Part shown: in pieces, positions 54,002 to 63,456 of the stretch
Layout of the letters: each line of letters opens with the position of its first letter
Numbering within the stretch: the first letter of the stretch is position 1
Assembly: GCF_042643355.1 (NCBI RefSeq)
Contig: NZ_JBHRSS010000001.1
Span: forward strand, 496,001-560,000
Direction of reading: 5' to 3'
Source of the DNA: Salinisphaera aquimarina
GTDB lineage: Bacteria; Pseudomonadota; Gammaproteobacteria; Nevskiales; Salinisphaeraceae
DNA: 64,000 nucleotides
Translations under genes and position numbers: made by a program
Notes under the pieces: model-generated
Database searches by the model: none
Seen by the model: the letters and a program-made list of their open reading frames with translations, nothing else
What the model was told of the DNA's origin: nothing

Positions 54002-54219
54002 GGATATTTGTCATCGCGCGCGATGCAACTCTTGGAATAACGGTCGGATTCGGCCCGTGCCCGCGTTGGCCCGTCGATACGGGGCGCGGCGAGGCGATGC
54101 CCCATGCTACACGAGGGGTTGGCTGTGCCCCATGCCGGTTACCCGCCGGGCACGTCTGTATGCCGGCTTCGCATCACCGTACCGGGCGATGGCCGTGGGC
54201 GAGCCGGCGGGGCGGTGCG

Positions 54220-54225
54220 TATAAT
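54220..54225 (+). promoter_or_regulatory. Possible -10 box of the argG promoter
   Basis: A perfect TATAAT lies 68 bases before the argG start in the 292-bp divergent region between rnt and argG, preceded by TG two bases further upstream. No good -35 is visible at 17 bases. The rest of the region holds no supported gene. Confidence 0.45.
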
Positions 54226-54293
54226 GCGCCGGCAGTGATTATTCACGCGCGCCTTCACGCGCGCGACACGGGACAAGGGATACGACGAAGATC

Positions 54294-55502
54294 ATGAGCG
54301 ACGTCAAGAAAGTAGTGCTGGCTTACTCCGGTGGCCTCGATACCTCGGTCATCCTCAAATGGCTGCAGGATACCTACGGCTGCGAGGTGGTGACGTTCAC
54401 CGCCGATATCGGCCAGGGCGAGGAACTCGACGCCGTGCGACCGAAGGCCGAAGCGCTGGGCGTGAAAGAAGTCTTCATCGACGATCTGCGCGAGGAGTTC
54501 GCGCGTGATTTCGTCTACCCGATGTTCCGCGCCAACGCCATCTACGAAGGCGAGTATCTGCTCGGTACCTCGATCGCACGCCCGCTGATCTCCAAGCGCC
54601 TGGTCGAGATCGCCCGCGAGACCGGAGCCGATGCCATCGCCCATGGCGCCACCGGCAAGGGCAACGATCAGGTGCGCTTCGAACTGTCGGCCTATGCGCT
54701 GATGCCCGGCATCAAGGTGATCGCGCCGTGGCGTGAGTGGGACCTGAACTCGCGCGAAAAGCTGCTCGCTTATGCCGAAGAGAACGGCATCGATATCCGC
54801 AAGAAGGCGGACGGTGGCTCGCCATATTCGACCGACGCCAATGCCCTGCATATCTCCTATGAAGGCGGCGTGCTGGAAGATCCGTGGACCCCGGCCGAGG
54901 ATTCCATGTGGGAATGGACCGTGTCGCCCGAGGACGCGCCGGATGCGCCGCAGGAAATCGACCTGACCTTCGAGCGCGGCGATATCGTGGCCATCGACGG
55001 CGAGAAGCTGTCGCCCTATCAGGTGCTCGCGAAGCTCAACACGCTGGCCGGCGCCCACGGCATTGGCCGTATCGATATCGTCGAGAACCGCTATGTGGGC
55101 ATGAAATCGCGTGGCTGCTATGAGACACCCGGCGGCACGGTCATGCTACGTGCCCATCGCGCGATCGAGTCGATCACCCTGGATCGGGAAGCGGCGCATC
55201 TGAAGGACGAGTTGATGCCGCGCTACGCCAAGCTCATCTATAACGGCTACTGGTTCGCGCCCGAGCGCGAGATGATGCAGGCGGCCATCGACAAATCGCA
55301 GGCGCACGTCAACGGCACCGTGCGGGTCAAGCTCTACAAGGGCAGCGTGAGCGTGGTTGGCCGCTCGTCTGAGCAGGATAGCCTGTTCGACGCGGCGATC
55401 GCGACCTTCGAGGACGATCGCGGTGCCTACGATCAGAAGGACGCGGCCGGCTTCATTCGCCTGAACGCCCTGCGTCTGCGTCTGGGGCATCGCCAGCGCT
55501 GA
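54294..55502 (+). CDS. argG: Argininosuccinate synthase
   Basis: A 402-residue argininosuccinate synthase that joins citrulline and aspartate using ATP in arginine synthesis. The nucleotide motif AYSGGLDTSVILKWL is at residues 9-23, followed by AHGATGKGNDQVRFE and EVRKYGGSPYSTD-type sequence (KKADGGSPYSTDANALHIS). The length is standard. argH is not adjacent, so the pathway genes are scattered. Arginine is also the route to the ornithine used by the nearby olsBA, though this may be chance. Confidence 0.97.
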   Translation: MSDVKKVVLAYSGGLDTSVILKWLQDTYGCEVVTFTADIGQGEELDAVRPKAEALGVKEVFIDDLREEFARDFVYPMFRANAIYEGEYLLGTSIARPLISKRLVEIARETGADAIAHGATGKGNDQVRFELSAYALMPGIKVIAPWREWDLNSREKLLAYAEENGIDIRKKADGGSPYSTDANALHISYEGGVLEDPWTPAEDSMWEWTVSPEDAPDAPQEIDLTFERGDIVAIDGEKLSPYQVLAKLNTLAGAHGIGRIDIVENRYVGMKSRGCYETPGGTVMLRAHRAIESITLDREAAHLKDELMPRYAKLIYNGYWFAPEREMMQAAIDKSQAHVNGTVRVKLYKGSVSVVGRSSEQDSLFDAAIATFEDDRGAYDQKDAAGFIRLNALRLRLGHRQR

Positions 55503-55661
55503 TCGCCGAGTAGGGGGCGGTGGCGGGCGTATGGATCGTCCGCTGCCGTTCACGGCGCGAGTGACCATATTGCGCGTGGCACCGCCTTCCGCGCCAATGC
55601 GCTTGTCGCTACAATGCGCGCCTTCGCCGGATGGGTTCCGGTTCGGCCTGGAAGACACGGC

Positions 55662-56951
55662 ATGGGGCAGGTGGTTGTATCGCTGGCGGCGATGTTCGCC
55701 AGTCTGGCGTTGTTCATCGCAGGTACCGCGCTGCTGACCACGGTGCTGGCGGTACAGCTGGCCCACGAAGGTTTTTCCTCGACCCAGGTCGGCCTGGTGC
55801 TGGTCTGTCATTCGATCGGTTTCGTGCTCGGGTCGCGGTTCGCGACGCGCCTGATTCGGCGTATCGGTCAGGTACGTTCATTTGCCGCGTTCGCGGCGAT
55901 CGGCTGTGCGGCAGCGCTGCTGCACCCGATGTTCATCGATGGCTGGCTGTGGGCGGTGTTGCGCGGCCTCGTGGGGTTCTGCGCGGCCGGCCTGATCATG
56001 GTGCTGGAAGGCTGGATCTCGGCGCGCGCGACCAACGCGAGCCGCGGCGCGCTGCTGGGCATCTATCAGGTGGTGTTCTTCTTCGCCGCGGCCATGGGCC
56101 AGTATCTGGTCTCGCTGGGCGCTACCGACGACTATCGAATCTACAGCGTGGTGGCGATCCTGATCGTGCTGTCGCTCATCCCGCTGGTCATGACCCGGTC
56201 CGAGGCGCCGGTCATGAGCATGGCGGGGCGGCTGGGCTTCGCCCAGCTCTACGCGTTGTCGCCGTCGGGCCTGTTCGGTGGTGTTGTGGGCGGCGTGGTC
56301 GTGTCCTGTTTTCTGTCGCTGGGGCCCGTATACGCCAGCGAGAACGGCATGACGCTGGAAGGCGTGTCTTATTACATGACCTTTGCGGTGATCGCGACCA
56401 TGGCGCTGCAGTGGCCGGTGGGGCGCCTGTCGGATATGTTCGACAGGCGATGGGTGGTCGCCGCGATCAGCCTGGTGGCGACCGTCGCCGGGGTCGTGGC
56501 CGCATGGCTGGGCGCGACCCAGGTCTGGGTACTGTATGCCGCGACCGCGCCGTTGTTTGGCCTGGCAGGCTGTCTCTATCCGGTCAGTCTGTCGATGATC
56601 AACGACCATATGGAAGAGGGCGACCCGGTGGGTGCGAGCGCGGGCCTGCTACTGGCCTATGGCCTGGGTACCTGCATCGGCCCGGTAGCAGGCGCGCTGA
56701 CCATGCAGCAGCTCGGCCCCGCGGGGCTGTTCGTGTTCATGGGCGGGTTGTTCGCGGCCTATACGTTGCTCGTGCTCTGGCGCTGCGCGACCACACCGAC
56801 GCTGCCGGTGGATCAGCAGGTTCGATTCGTGGGTATCGTGGCTTCGCAGACCGGCCCGACCATCCTGGAACTCGATCCACGTACCGACCCCTACGACGAG
56901 TCCTATCTCGATCCGGAGACCGTCACCGACGACAATGGCCAACAGCGCTGA
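55662..56951 (+). CDS. MFS transporter (YcaD-like)
   Basis: A 429-residue major facilitator with twelve predicted helices. The cytoplasmic motif between TM2 and TM3 reads GFVLGSRFATRLIRRIGQVRSF, and the second half shows RLSDMFDRRWVV, the repeated motif A. The arrangement resembles the YcaD/sugar-and-drug group. The C-terminus carries a soluble tail of about 50 residues rich in acidic residues and ending in a polar segment. ATG 55662 follows GGAAGA. The substrate is unknown. Confidence 0.85.
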   Translation: MGQVVVSLAAMFASLALFIAGTALLTTVLAVQLAHEGFSSTQVGLVLVCHSIGFVLGSRFATRLIRRIGQVRSFAAFAAIGCAAALLHPMFIDGWLWAVLRGLVGFCAAGLIMVLEGWISARATNASRGALLGIYQVVFFFAAAMGQYLVSLGATDDYRIYSVVAILIVLSLIPLVMTRSEAPVMSMAGRLGFAQLYALSPSGLFGGVVGGVVVSCFLSLGPVYASENGMTLEGVSYYMTFAVIATMALQWPVGRLSDMFDRRWVVAAISLVATVAGVVAAWLGATQVWVLYAATAPLFGLAGCLYPVSLSMINDHMEEGDPVGASAGLLLAYGLGTCIGPVAGALTMQQLGPAGLFVFMGGLFAAYTLLVLWRCATTPTLPVDQQVRFVGIVASQTGPTILELDPRTDPYDESYLDPETVTDDNGQQR

Positions 56952-57104
56952 TCGAGCACTCGCCGGCGTCGATGCGGTGCCTTGCCGTTCGGCGCTCAAG
57001 GGCCGGCGCGAGTGGCGATCAATACAGGCTTTGCGCTGATTCAATCCCTGCTTTTTCTCCTATCGGCTTTCGCGTAGTCTTGCGGGTTCCAAGATTGGAC
57101 ACGG

Positions 57105-58055
57105 ATGATTTCAATGAAAAGATATATGGCTTTGCTGGCGTGCCTGTTCGCACTGAGTGCGTGCGGTAATCAGTCCGACGACAATGCGTCGGCGGATGCC
57201 CAGGCGGCGAACGGTGACGACAGCAGCGCGATGGCCGATAACGGTCAGAGCAACAACGGCGACGCGAAGGCGGACGCCGCGGACGCCGCGGGCGACAACG
57301 GCGACTTCGCCAGCGACGCCGAAAAGCGCAGCTATGCGCTGGGCATGGACATCGGCAATTCCCTCAAGGAGCTGCCGGTCGATATCAACATGGATTCGCT
57401 CACCCAGGGCGTACGTGATGTTGTCGACGGTGGCGATACCAAGCTCACGCAGGACGAACTCGATGGCGTGATGCAGGGCTTCGTGCAGGACATGGAAGCC
57501 GCGCAGAAGGAAAAGGCGCAGAAGCAGGCCCAGACCAATCAGCAGAAGGGCGAGAAGTTCCTGGCCGATAACAAGGACAAGGACGGCGTCAAGACCACCG
57601 ACAGTGGCCTGCAGTACAAGGTCCTCGAGGAAGGCGACGGCCCGACGCCGGGCGCCAAGGACAGCGTGACCGTGCATTACACCGGCAAGCTGATCGACGG
57701 TACCGTCTTCGACAGCTCGCGCAAGCGTGGCGAACCGGTCACCTTCCCCGTCGATGCCGTGATTCCCGGCTGGACGGAAGCACTGCAGCTGATGAAGCAG
57801 GGCGCCAAGTACGAGCTCTATATTCCGGCCGACCTCGCCTACGGCGAACGCGGTGCCGGCGCCCAGATCGGCCCGAATGAAACGCTGATCTTCGACGTCG
57901 AACTGCTCAAGGTCGCCAAGAAGGGCGACAAGGCCAAGGCGGACGACCAGGGCGCCTCGGCCGATTCGCAGAGCGGCCAGGCCGAAGACGAGGGTCAGGA
58001 CAAAGGCCAGGACGCCATGCAGGGTCAGAGCGACGAGGGCGACAGCAGCAACTGA
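57105..58055 (+). CDS. FKBP-type peptidyl-prolyl isomerase lipoprotein (FklB/Mip-like)
   Basis: A 316-residue protein. The signal peptide ends LSAC (lipid Cys about residue 20), followed by an Asp/Asn/Ala-rich spacer, an N-terminal helical dimer domain (residues 72-150, AEKRSYALGMDIGNSLKEL...), and an FKBP domain (DSGLQYKVLEEGDGPTPGAKDSVTVHYTGKLIDGTVFDSS; IPADLAYGERGAGAQIGPNETLIFDVELL). A Gln/Asp/Gly-rich acidic tail of about 45 residues follows the domain, which is unusual. It folds proteins in the periplasm or at the outer membrane. The start may be ATG 57105 or 57114. Confidence 0.93.
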   Translation: MISMKRYMALLACLFALSACGNQSDDNASADAQAANGDDSSAMADNGQSNNGDAKADAADAAGDNGDFASDAEKRSYALGMDIGNSLKELPVDINMDSLTQGVRDVVDGGDTKLTQDELDGVMQGFVQDMEAAQKEKAQKQAQTNQQKGEKFLADNKDKDGVKTTDSGLQYKVLEEGDGPTPGAKDSVTVHYTGKLIDGTVFDSSRKRGEPVTFPVDAVIPGWTEALQLMKQGAKYELYIPADLAYGERGAGAQIGPNETLIFDVELLKVAKKGDKAKADDQGASADSQSGQAEDEGQDKGQDAMQGQSDEGDSSN

Positions 58056-58091
58056 TCGCACGCGACGCGGCTCTTCGGCTGCCATGAGTTG

Positions 58092-58124
58092 AAAAGCCGC
58101 CGGCCATCGGGTCGGCGGCTTTTT
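58092..58124 (+). terminator. Rho-independent terminator after the FKBP gene
   Basis: AAAAGCCGCC/GGCGGCTTTT form a 10-bp stem with a 12-base loop followed by further T on the plus strand. It is 36 bases past the FKBP stop codon. The A/T arms could also work partly in the other direction. Confidence 0.88.
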
Positions 58125-58206
58125 CATGGGCGTCGTTTGCCGCTCGTGCGTGGTAATGCCGAGGGAACGTGGCGCGTGATCCGGTTCCAGAGGCGGGTCG
58201 GGGGCA

Positions 58207-58240
58207 TAAAAAACGGGCAGTGGCTGGGCCGGCTGCCCGT
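58207..58240 (-). terminator. Rho-independent terminator after pckA
   Basis: ACGGGCAG/CTGCCCGT form an 8-bp stem followed on the minus strand by TTTTT. It lies 55 bases past the pckA stop, facing the FKBP terminator between these convergent genes. Confidence 0.85.
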
Positions 58241-58295
58241 GTCGCGTGCCGTGCGTTGGTCAACGAACGGTTACGCTGGTATTGCGTCGTTGGCG

Positions 58296-59951
58296 CTACA
58301 TCACCGCTTCGATGCCGAGGGCGTCGAAGTTCTTGGTCTTGTAGTTGTCACGGAACATGTCGCGCAGTTTCTCGGCCTGCTTGTCGTAGGCGCTGGCGTC
58401 GTGCCAGGTGTTGCGCGGATTGAGTATCTCGCTCGGCACGCCCGGGCAGGCGGTGGGCATGGCCAGGTTGAATACCGGATGGTTTTCGTAGTCGACCTTG
58501 TCGGCGTCCAGGTCGCCGTTCAGGGCGGCGTTGAGCAGGGCGCGCGTGTGCTTGATGGATATCCGTTTGCCAATGCCGTGCGGGCCGCCGGACCAGCCGG
58601 TATTGAGCAGAATGCAGCGCGCCTTGTGGGTCTTCATCTTGCGCGCCAGGATTTCCGCATACACCGATGGCTTCTGGGCCATGAAGGGAGACCCGAAACA
58701 GGCCGAGAACGCGGCCTTGGGTTCGGTCACACCGACCTCGGTGCCGGCCAGCTTGGCGGTGAAGCCGGACACGAAGTGATACATCACGTCCTTGGCGTCG
58801 AGTACCGATACCGGCGGCAGCACGCCGAAGGCATCCGCAGTCAACAGCACGATGGTTTCCGGATGCGGTCCGCGCGCGCCTTCAGCAACGTTGGGATTGG
58901 CCGACAGCGGGTAGGAAAGACGGGTGTTCTCGGTGATCGAGTCGTCGGTCAGATCCAGATCCTGGGGATCGGTCTCGCTCATCGGTTTGCCCGGTAGCGG
59001 CGGGACGTTCTCGATCACGCAGCCGGGGGTGGACAGCGCGGCGGCGATCACCGGCTCGGCGTCCTTGTCCAGATCGATCAGCTTGGCGTAGCAGCCGCCC
59101 TCGAAGTTGGATACGCCGTCGGCGGTCCAGGCGTGCTCGTCGTCGCCGATCAGCTCACGGTCCGGGTCGGCCGAGAGCGTGGTCTTGCCGGTGCCGGACA
59201 GGCCGAACAGAATGGCGCCGTCGCCCTGCGAGCCGACATTGGCCGAGCAGTGCATCGGCAGCTCGCCGATTTCGGGCAGCAGGTAGTTCATGACCGTGAA
59301 CATGGTCTTCTTGACCACGCCACAGTAGTCCGCGCGCCCCAGCACCAGGCCGATGCGGTTGCGGATATCGACGATCACCGCGCGCTGGGACTTGGTGCCG
59401 TCGCGTTCCGGGTCGCAGTGGAAGCTGGGCACGTTGAGCAGCGTCCAGCGTTTGTCGTCCGGATTGTCGACCTCGATCTGTTCCACGAACATGTTGGTCG
59501 CGAACAGCGCGTGGGTCGCGAATTCGCCTACAAAGCGATAGGGCACGGCATAGGCCGGATCCCAGCCGCAGTAGACATCCTGAACATACAGATGCTGGCC
59601 GCGTTCGTTGAGATGGGCCGCGACGCGTTCGAGCAGCGGCTCGAAATGATCGGGGTCGAACTTCTGGAAATCGGATTTCCACCAGACCTTGTCTTCGATC
59701 TCGGGCCAGGCGACGGCGAAGGTGTCCTGGACCGGGCGGCCGGTGCAACTGGGGTCCGAGTAATAGACCAGCGGGCCTTCGTTACCCAGCGCCGTAGCGT
59801 AGGCCTTGGGCTCGTCGTCCGGCCCATCGGCGCGGATGCGGCCTCGATCGTTGGCGAGTGCCTCGTCAAATAACTGATTTTTGGTCAGATTATGACGATA
59901 TTCCAGGCCCTCGAGGCCCAGCGTGTTGGTCAACTCGGCATTCAGAGTCAT
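58296..59951 (-). CDS. pckA: Phosphoenolpyruvate carboxykinase (ATP)
   Basis: A 551-residue ATP-type PEPCK, which converts oxaloacetate to PEP in gluconeogenesis. The P-loop is GLSGTGKTTLSADP, and the metal/substrate regions YCGVVKKTMFTVMNYLLPE and NVGSQGDGAILFGLSGTGKT are intact, as are the C-terminal NTGWSGGPHG and RISIKHTRALLNAALNG segments. The ATG at 59951 gives the family length; an in-frame start at 59993 would add 14 residues. With fatty-acid oxidation genes nearby, growth on lipids would need this enzyme. An ATTTCCGG palindrome lies 139 bp upstream. Confidence 0.96.
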   Translation of the reverse strand: MTLNAELTNTLGLEGLEYRHNLTKNQLFDEALANDRGRIRADGPDDEPKAYATALGNEGPLVYYSDPSCTGRPVQDTFAVAWPEIEDKVWWKSDFQKFDPDHFEPLLERVAAHLNERGQHLYVQDVYCGWDPAYAVPYRFVGEFATHALFATNMFVEQIEVDNPDDKRWTLLNVPSFHCDPERDGTKSQRAVIVDIRNRIGLVLGRADYCGVVKKTMFTVMNYLLPEIGELPMHCSANVGSQGDGAILFGLSGTGKTTLSADPDRELIGDDEHAWTADGVSNFEGGCYAKLIDLDKDAEPVIAAALSTPGCVIENVPPLPGKPMSETDPQDLDLTDDSITENTRLSYPLSANPNVAEGARGPHPETIVLLTADAFGVLPPVSVLDAKDVMYHFVSGFTAKLAGTEVGVTEPKAAFSACFGSPFMAQKPSVYAEILARKMKTHKARCILLNTGWSGGPHGIGKRISIKHTRALLNAALNGDLDADKVDYENHPVFNLAMPTACPGVPSEILNPRNTWHDASAYDKQAEKLRDMFRDNYKTKNFDALGIEAVM

Positions 59952-60089
59952 GAGGCAGTCGTCCAGAGCAGGCGGGCCACGCCGGGCCAGCAAAACGCGC
60001 AGATTACCGATTCGTCATAAGCGTGGCAACTTGCCGGTGAGCGCGGGCTGTCGAGGTCATCGTACGGCAGGGTCGCGGCTGTGCGGATC

Positions 60090-60106
60090 ATTTCCGGCCC
60101 GGAAAT
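60090..60106. promoter_or_regulatory. 17-bp palindrome upstream of pckA
   Basis: ATTTCCGG-C-CCGGAAAT is a perfect odd-length palindrome (60090-60106) in the 215-bp gap upstream of pckA. It has the look of an operator half-site pair. The regulator is not known. Confidence 0.4.
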
Positions 60107-60166
60107 TCGGTGGCAATGTGCGCCGGCATCACGCGCATCCGTCTGCGCTGTCGCACCGTCGTGGCC

Positions 60167-61540
60167 TCATGAGCCAGGTTTGCGCCGGGTGAGGCCCGCG
60201 TTCTGTTTCGGTGCGTCGTCATCCTGCTCGAACTGGTTGGGCACGCGTACGATCAGGGTGCCGTCGCGATCGGAGCGAATCGTGCCGGCCGCGCTCTGGG
60301 CGCGGTAGTGGTAGAGATGAAAATCCAGCGGCGCATCGCTGTCGCTGAGCAACTCGAGGTGCGCATTCACCAGCAGCGTCGAGAAGAAACGCGCGTCCCC
60401 CGACTGTAGCCAGATATAACTGTCGGCCGGGTGCGGCGGGTCGGTGAAGCCGGCGTCGCTGGTGTCGCTGGCGAAAGTCAGGGTGAGCCCGTCGTCGTCG
60501 AGGCTGGCCTTGCTGATCCGGTCGATGATCAGTCGCGGCGGCGGGAAAAGGGTTTCCGGATTCATCAGCAGCTGGTCGCCTTCGAGCTTGACGCCGGGCC
60601 GGTCGAACGGGGTGACCGTCGACAGCGACATCTGGGCGGCGTCGAGCAAAGGTTTTACCGGCAGCCCGAGTTGTTTGACGGTGCTCGGGGTATAAACAAG
60701 CCAGTTGTCTTTACCGACCTTGACCGGCCCGCTCAGCGTCGTCGGAATACCCCCCACCGGCGGAATGAACTTGAACAGCCGTGCACCCACGGTCACTTCC
60801 AGCGTGTCCTTGCGGGTGTGGTTCTCCACCGAGGCCAGGGCGCGCGGCTCGTAGGTCAGAATATAGTTGTTGAACAGCGCGTCCAGATCCTGCGGGCGGA
60901 TCAGCACCTCGCCGGAGAGAATATGAATCCGGTACTGCTCGGGGTCGTCGAAATCGACCGGTTCGCCTTTGTTGACCGGCACCAACGCGGCCTTGAGATG
61001 CTTGACGTGATAGCCGACGCCGTCGGCGAGATAGAAGTTCACGTTCTCGGCGGACAGCGCAACCGAGTTGATACCGGAATCGCGGGCGCTGGCCTTGCCG
61101 GCGTTTGCAGCCAGGCCCGATGGCACTGTGCGCTTGTTCCAGATGTTACTGAGCTGGTCGTACTGCCGGGTCTTTTCGCGTAGCAGCGATGGCACGATGC
61201 GATCCTGTGGATCGAGCTGATTGCCGGGCCCGGGCTGACTCCCCTGACCTGCCTTCATGTTTTCACCGTCCGGATCGGTATCGGCGGAGGCGTCGGCGGC
61301 CTGTGGCCAGGCCGAGTCGCTCGATGCGTCCTCCTTTTCGTCGTCTTCGTCGGCGTCGTGTCTGGCACCGGGCTGGGCCGAATCCATGCCGGCGCCCAGG
61401 GTTTCGCGCATCTGGCCCTGGGCCAGCGCGGTGGCCGGTAGCGCGAGGCTCATGCTCAGGCACAGGGCCATGCCGATCAGACGTGCCGAAAGACGGGGGC
61501 CGTGTGCATGCGGGGCGGTGGCGGGGCAATCAGGATGCAT
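60167..61540 (-). CDS. Secreted protein of unknown family, paralogue of the upstream gene
   Basis: A 457-residue protein I cannot place in a family. A signal peptide (LIGMALCLSMSLALPATALAQG) is followed by a low-complexity acidic region (residues 42-110, Asp/Glu/Ala-rich), then a domain of about 330 residues. That domain shares a spaced pattern with the neighbouring gene product: LVPVNKGEPVDFDDPEQ, DLDALFNNYILTYEP and IWLQSGDARFFSTLL. ATG 61540 follows GGAGAAC and overlaps the end of the upstream gene by 11 bp, so both are probably made together. It is predicted periplasmic or secreted. Function not known. Confidence 0.7.
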   Translation of the reverse strand: MHPDCPATAPHAHGPRLSARLIGMALCLSMSLALPATALAQGQMRETLGAGMDSAQPGARHDADEDDEKEDASSDSAWPQAADASADTDPDGENMKAGQGSQPGPGNQLDPQDRIVPSLLREKTRQYDQLSNIWNKRTVPSGLAANAGKASARDSGINSVALSAENVNFYLADGVGYHVKHLKAALVPVNKGEPVDFDDPEQYRIHILSGEVLIRPQDLDALFNNYILTYEPRALASVENHTRKDTLEVTVGARLFKFIPPVGGIPTTLSGPVKVGKDNWLVYTPSTVKQLGLPVKPLLDAAQMSLSTVTPFDRPGVKLEGDQLLMNPETLFPPPRLIIDRISKASLDDDGLTLTFASDTSDAGFTDPPHPADSYIWLQSGDARFFSTLLVNAHLELLSDSDAPLDFHLYHYRAQSAAGTIRSDRDGTLIVRVPNQFEQDDDAPKQNAGLTRRKPGS

Positions 61541-62636
61541 CGCCGTTCTCCGGTTTGGCCGGTGGCAGATAATCGGCGGGCTGGTAGGGGCCGAGATAAG
61601 CCACGAGTTCGCCGGCCGGCGTGGCGTCGAAAAAACCGTCCAGGATCTGGGCGCGGTAGTTGTACAGCGATGTATCGAGCTTGCCTCCGCCTCTGGCGAT
61701 CAGCTGCATGCGCGCGTCGGTGATCAGTGCTCGAAAGGTCTTGATGTCGCCGCCCTGAATCAGCACGTAGCTGTCGGATTCGACGATCGGATCGGGAAAC
61801 GCCGGATTGAACTGACTGCTGAAATCGAGATGCACCCCGGCGTCGTCGATACGCATGCGGGCGATATGCACGTCCTGGGTCGGCGGTGGCAGCGAATGGT
61901 TGAGATCGAGCACCACGTTATTGCCTTCGAGCTGGGCGCCCTGGGTATCGATCTGGAGCAGTTTCGACAGCTGCAGATTGATCGCACTGAGCAGGCCTTT
62001 CGCCTCGATCTTGGCGACCTTGATCTTGTCCGGCGCGTAGACGAACAAGTGCCCTTGTTCCACATGCACGCTGCCTTCCATATGAAAGGGTAGCCACACT
62101 CCGGGGATCTTGGACGATTCGCCGTCGACGACCAGACGGTTCGGCTGGGTGGACACCTTGATGTTGCGCATCTGGGTGTCGGGATAGTCGGTCAGATACT
62201 GGTTGAACAGAGCCGTGAGCGCCGAGGCCGGCATGATCACCGAGCCGTGCAGCGGCTGGAACACGAAAGACGTCGGGTCGTCCAGGGTGACCGGACGCGG
62301 CGGATCGGTGGGCACCAGCAGCGCCGACAGCTGCTCGGTATCGAAGCCGATATCGCCGGCGATTCGAAAGAAGGTGTTCTTGATGAACAGTCCGACCGCG
62401 CCGCGGCCGCTGTCACGCAGCGTCGGCTGTTCCTTGCGTGGGTTGAATGGCCCGGCAAATTTATCGTGGGCGGCCGCCAGTTCCTCCAGCGACTGCAGCT
62501 GGGCAGCCTTGGCGGTGGTCATCGGCGGCGGCGACTGATCCAGCCCCTGGGCCATGCGCATGCCGACCAGCGCGATCACGATCAGCAGGACGACGCCCGC
62601 GCCCATCCATAGAACTTTCTTCTTTCTGGCCGCCAT
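61530..62636 (-). CDS. Membrane-anchored protein of unknown family, paralogue of the downstream gene
   Basis: A 368-residue protein with one N-terminal membrane helix (KVLWMGAGVVLLIVIALVGMRMAQG) and a large periplasmic domain. It shares a distinct pattern with the next protein: LVPTDPPRPVTLDDPTS, ALTALFNQYLTDYPD, LEGNNVVLDLNHSLPPP, VLIQGGDIKTFRALI, then YNYRAQI. Identity looks low but the motif order is the same. I recognise no known domain; a lipid-binding beta-rich fold is a guess from the alternating hydrophobic strands. ATG 62636 follows GGAGAG. It may be a periplasmic partner pair with the downstream product. Confidence 0.72.
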   Translation of the reverse strand: MAARKKKVLWMGAGVVLLIVIALVGMRMAQGLDQSPPPMTTAKAAQLQSLEELAAAHDKFAGPFNPRKEQPTLRDSGRGAVGLFIKNTFFRIAGDIGFDTEQLSALLVPTDPPRPVTLDDPTSFVFQPLHGSVIMPASALTALFNQYLTDYPDTQMRNIKVSTQPNRLVVDGESSKIPGVWLPFHMEGSVHVEQGHLFVYAPDKIKVAKIEAKGLLSAINLQLSKLLQIDTQGAQLEGNNVVLDLNHSLPPPTQDVHIARMRIDDAGVHLDFSSQFNPAFPDPIVESDSYVLIQGGDIKTFRALITDARMQLIARGGGKLDTSLYNYRAQILDGFFDATPAGELVAYLGPYQPADYLPPAKPENGDAS

Positions 62637-62737
62637 GGACGCTCTCCGGGACGTCGGCATTTTCAGACATCGTCACCCAGCGCCGCTAAAATGACAATGT
62701 TTCTTTTTAGTTTTGTGCCGTCGGGAAGCTGCTGGAT

Positions 62738-63394
62738 TTACAGCAGTTCGGCCAGGCTGTCGACGATATGGTCGGGTCCACTGTCGCTGATCGGGTCGCC
62801 GTGATTGTAGCCATAGGTGACGGCCAGGGTACGGAACCCGGCGGCCTTGCCCGCCTGCACGTCGTGCCGCGAGTCGCCGATCATCAGGCCGGCGCCGGGC
62901 GCTATATCACCCTGGCGTGCCGCATACAGAAGCGGCGCGGGATCGGGCTTTTTTTGGGTCAGGCTGTCGCCGCCCAGGGTCAGCGAAAAGAAGCCGTTCA
63001 GGTCGAGGGCATCGAGAATCGGCGGTAGAAAAGCGATCGGCTTGTTGGTCACCAGCATCAGATCGTATGCCTGGTCGCGCAGCGATTCGAGGCACTCGCG
63101 CACGCCGTCATAGAGCACCGTATCCGTGCACGGCGCGGCGGCATAGTGGCGCAGGAACGCCTCGTGTGCCTCATCGGTATCGACCCCGTCGGCCGCGGCG
63201 TTTGCCAGCGCGCGTTCGACCAGCTTGTGGCTGCCGTTGCCGACCCAGTGTCGCACCGAGTCCAGGCCGGCTGGCTCGAGCCCGTAGTCGGCCAGCGTCT
63301 TGGCGACCGCCGTGGTGAGATCGGGAGCCGAGTCGATCAGGGTGCCGTCGAGGTCGAACACCACCAGGGCGATATCGTCGAGCGCCTTATGCAT
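62738..63394 (-). CDS. gph: Phosphoglycolate phosphatase
   Basis: A 218-residue HAD-superfamily phosphatase of the Gph type. Motif I is VVFDLDGTLIDSAPD (residues 11-25), motif II is LMLVTNKP, the Lys is in LTQKKPDPAPLL, and motif III is GLMIGDSRHDVQAGKAAG. It removes phosphate from 2-phosphoglycolate, formed by DNA repair or oxidative damage. ATG 63394 follows AAGGAA. It sits 62 bp after the FAA-hydrolase gene, in the same direction. Confidence 0.93.
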   Translation of the reverse strand: MHKALDDIALVVFDLDGTLIDSAPDLTTAVAKTLADYGLEPAGLDSVRHWVGNGSHKLVERALANAAADGVDTDEAHEAFLRHYAAAPCTDTVLYDGVRECLESLRDQAYDLMLVTNKPIAFLPPILDALDLNGFFSLTLGGDSLTQKKPDPAPLLYAARQGDIAPGAGLMIGDSRHDVQAGKAAGFRTLAVTYGYNHGDPISDSGPDHIVDSLAELL

Positions 63395-63456
63395 ACGTTG
63401 TTCCTTGTTATTTATTATCAGGCCTGTCGACCCACGCGAGATTGCCGCGCCCGCGC

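Noticed and set aside
54235..54246. GTGATTATTCAC upstream of argG as an arginine repressor (ARG) box
   Set aside because: Only one half fits the ARG consensus; the expected other half matches at 2 of 5 bases.
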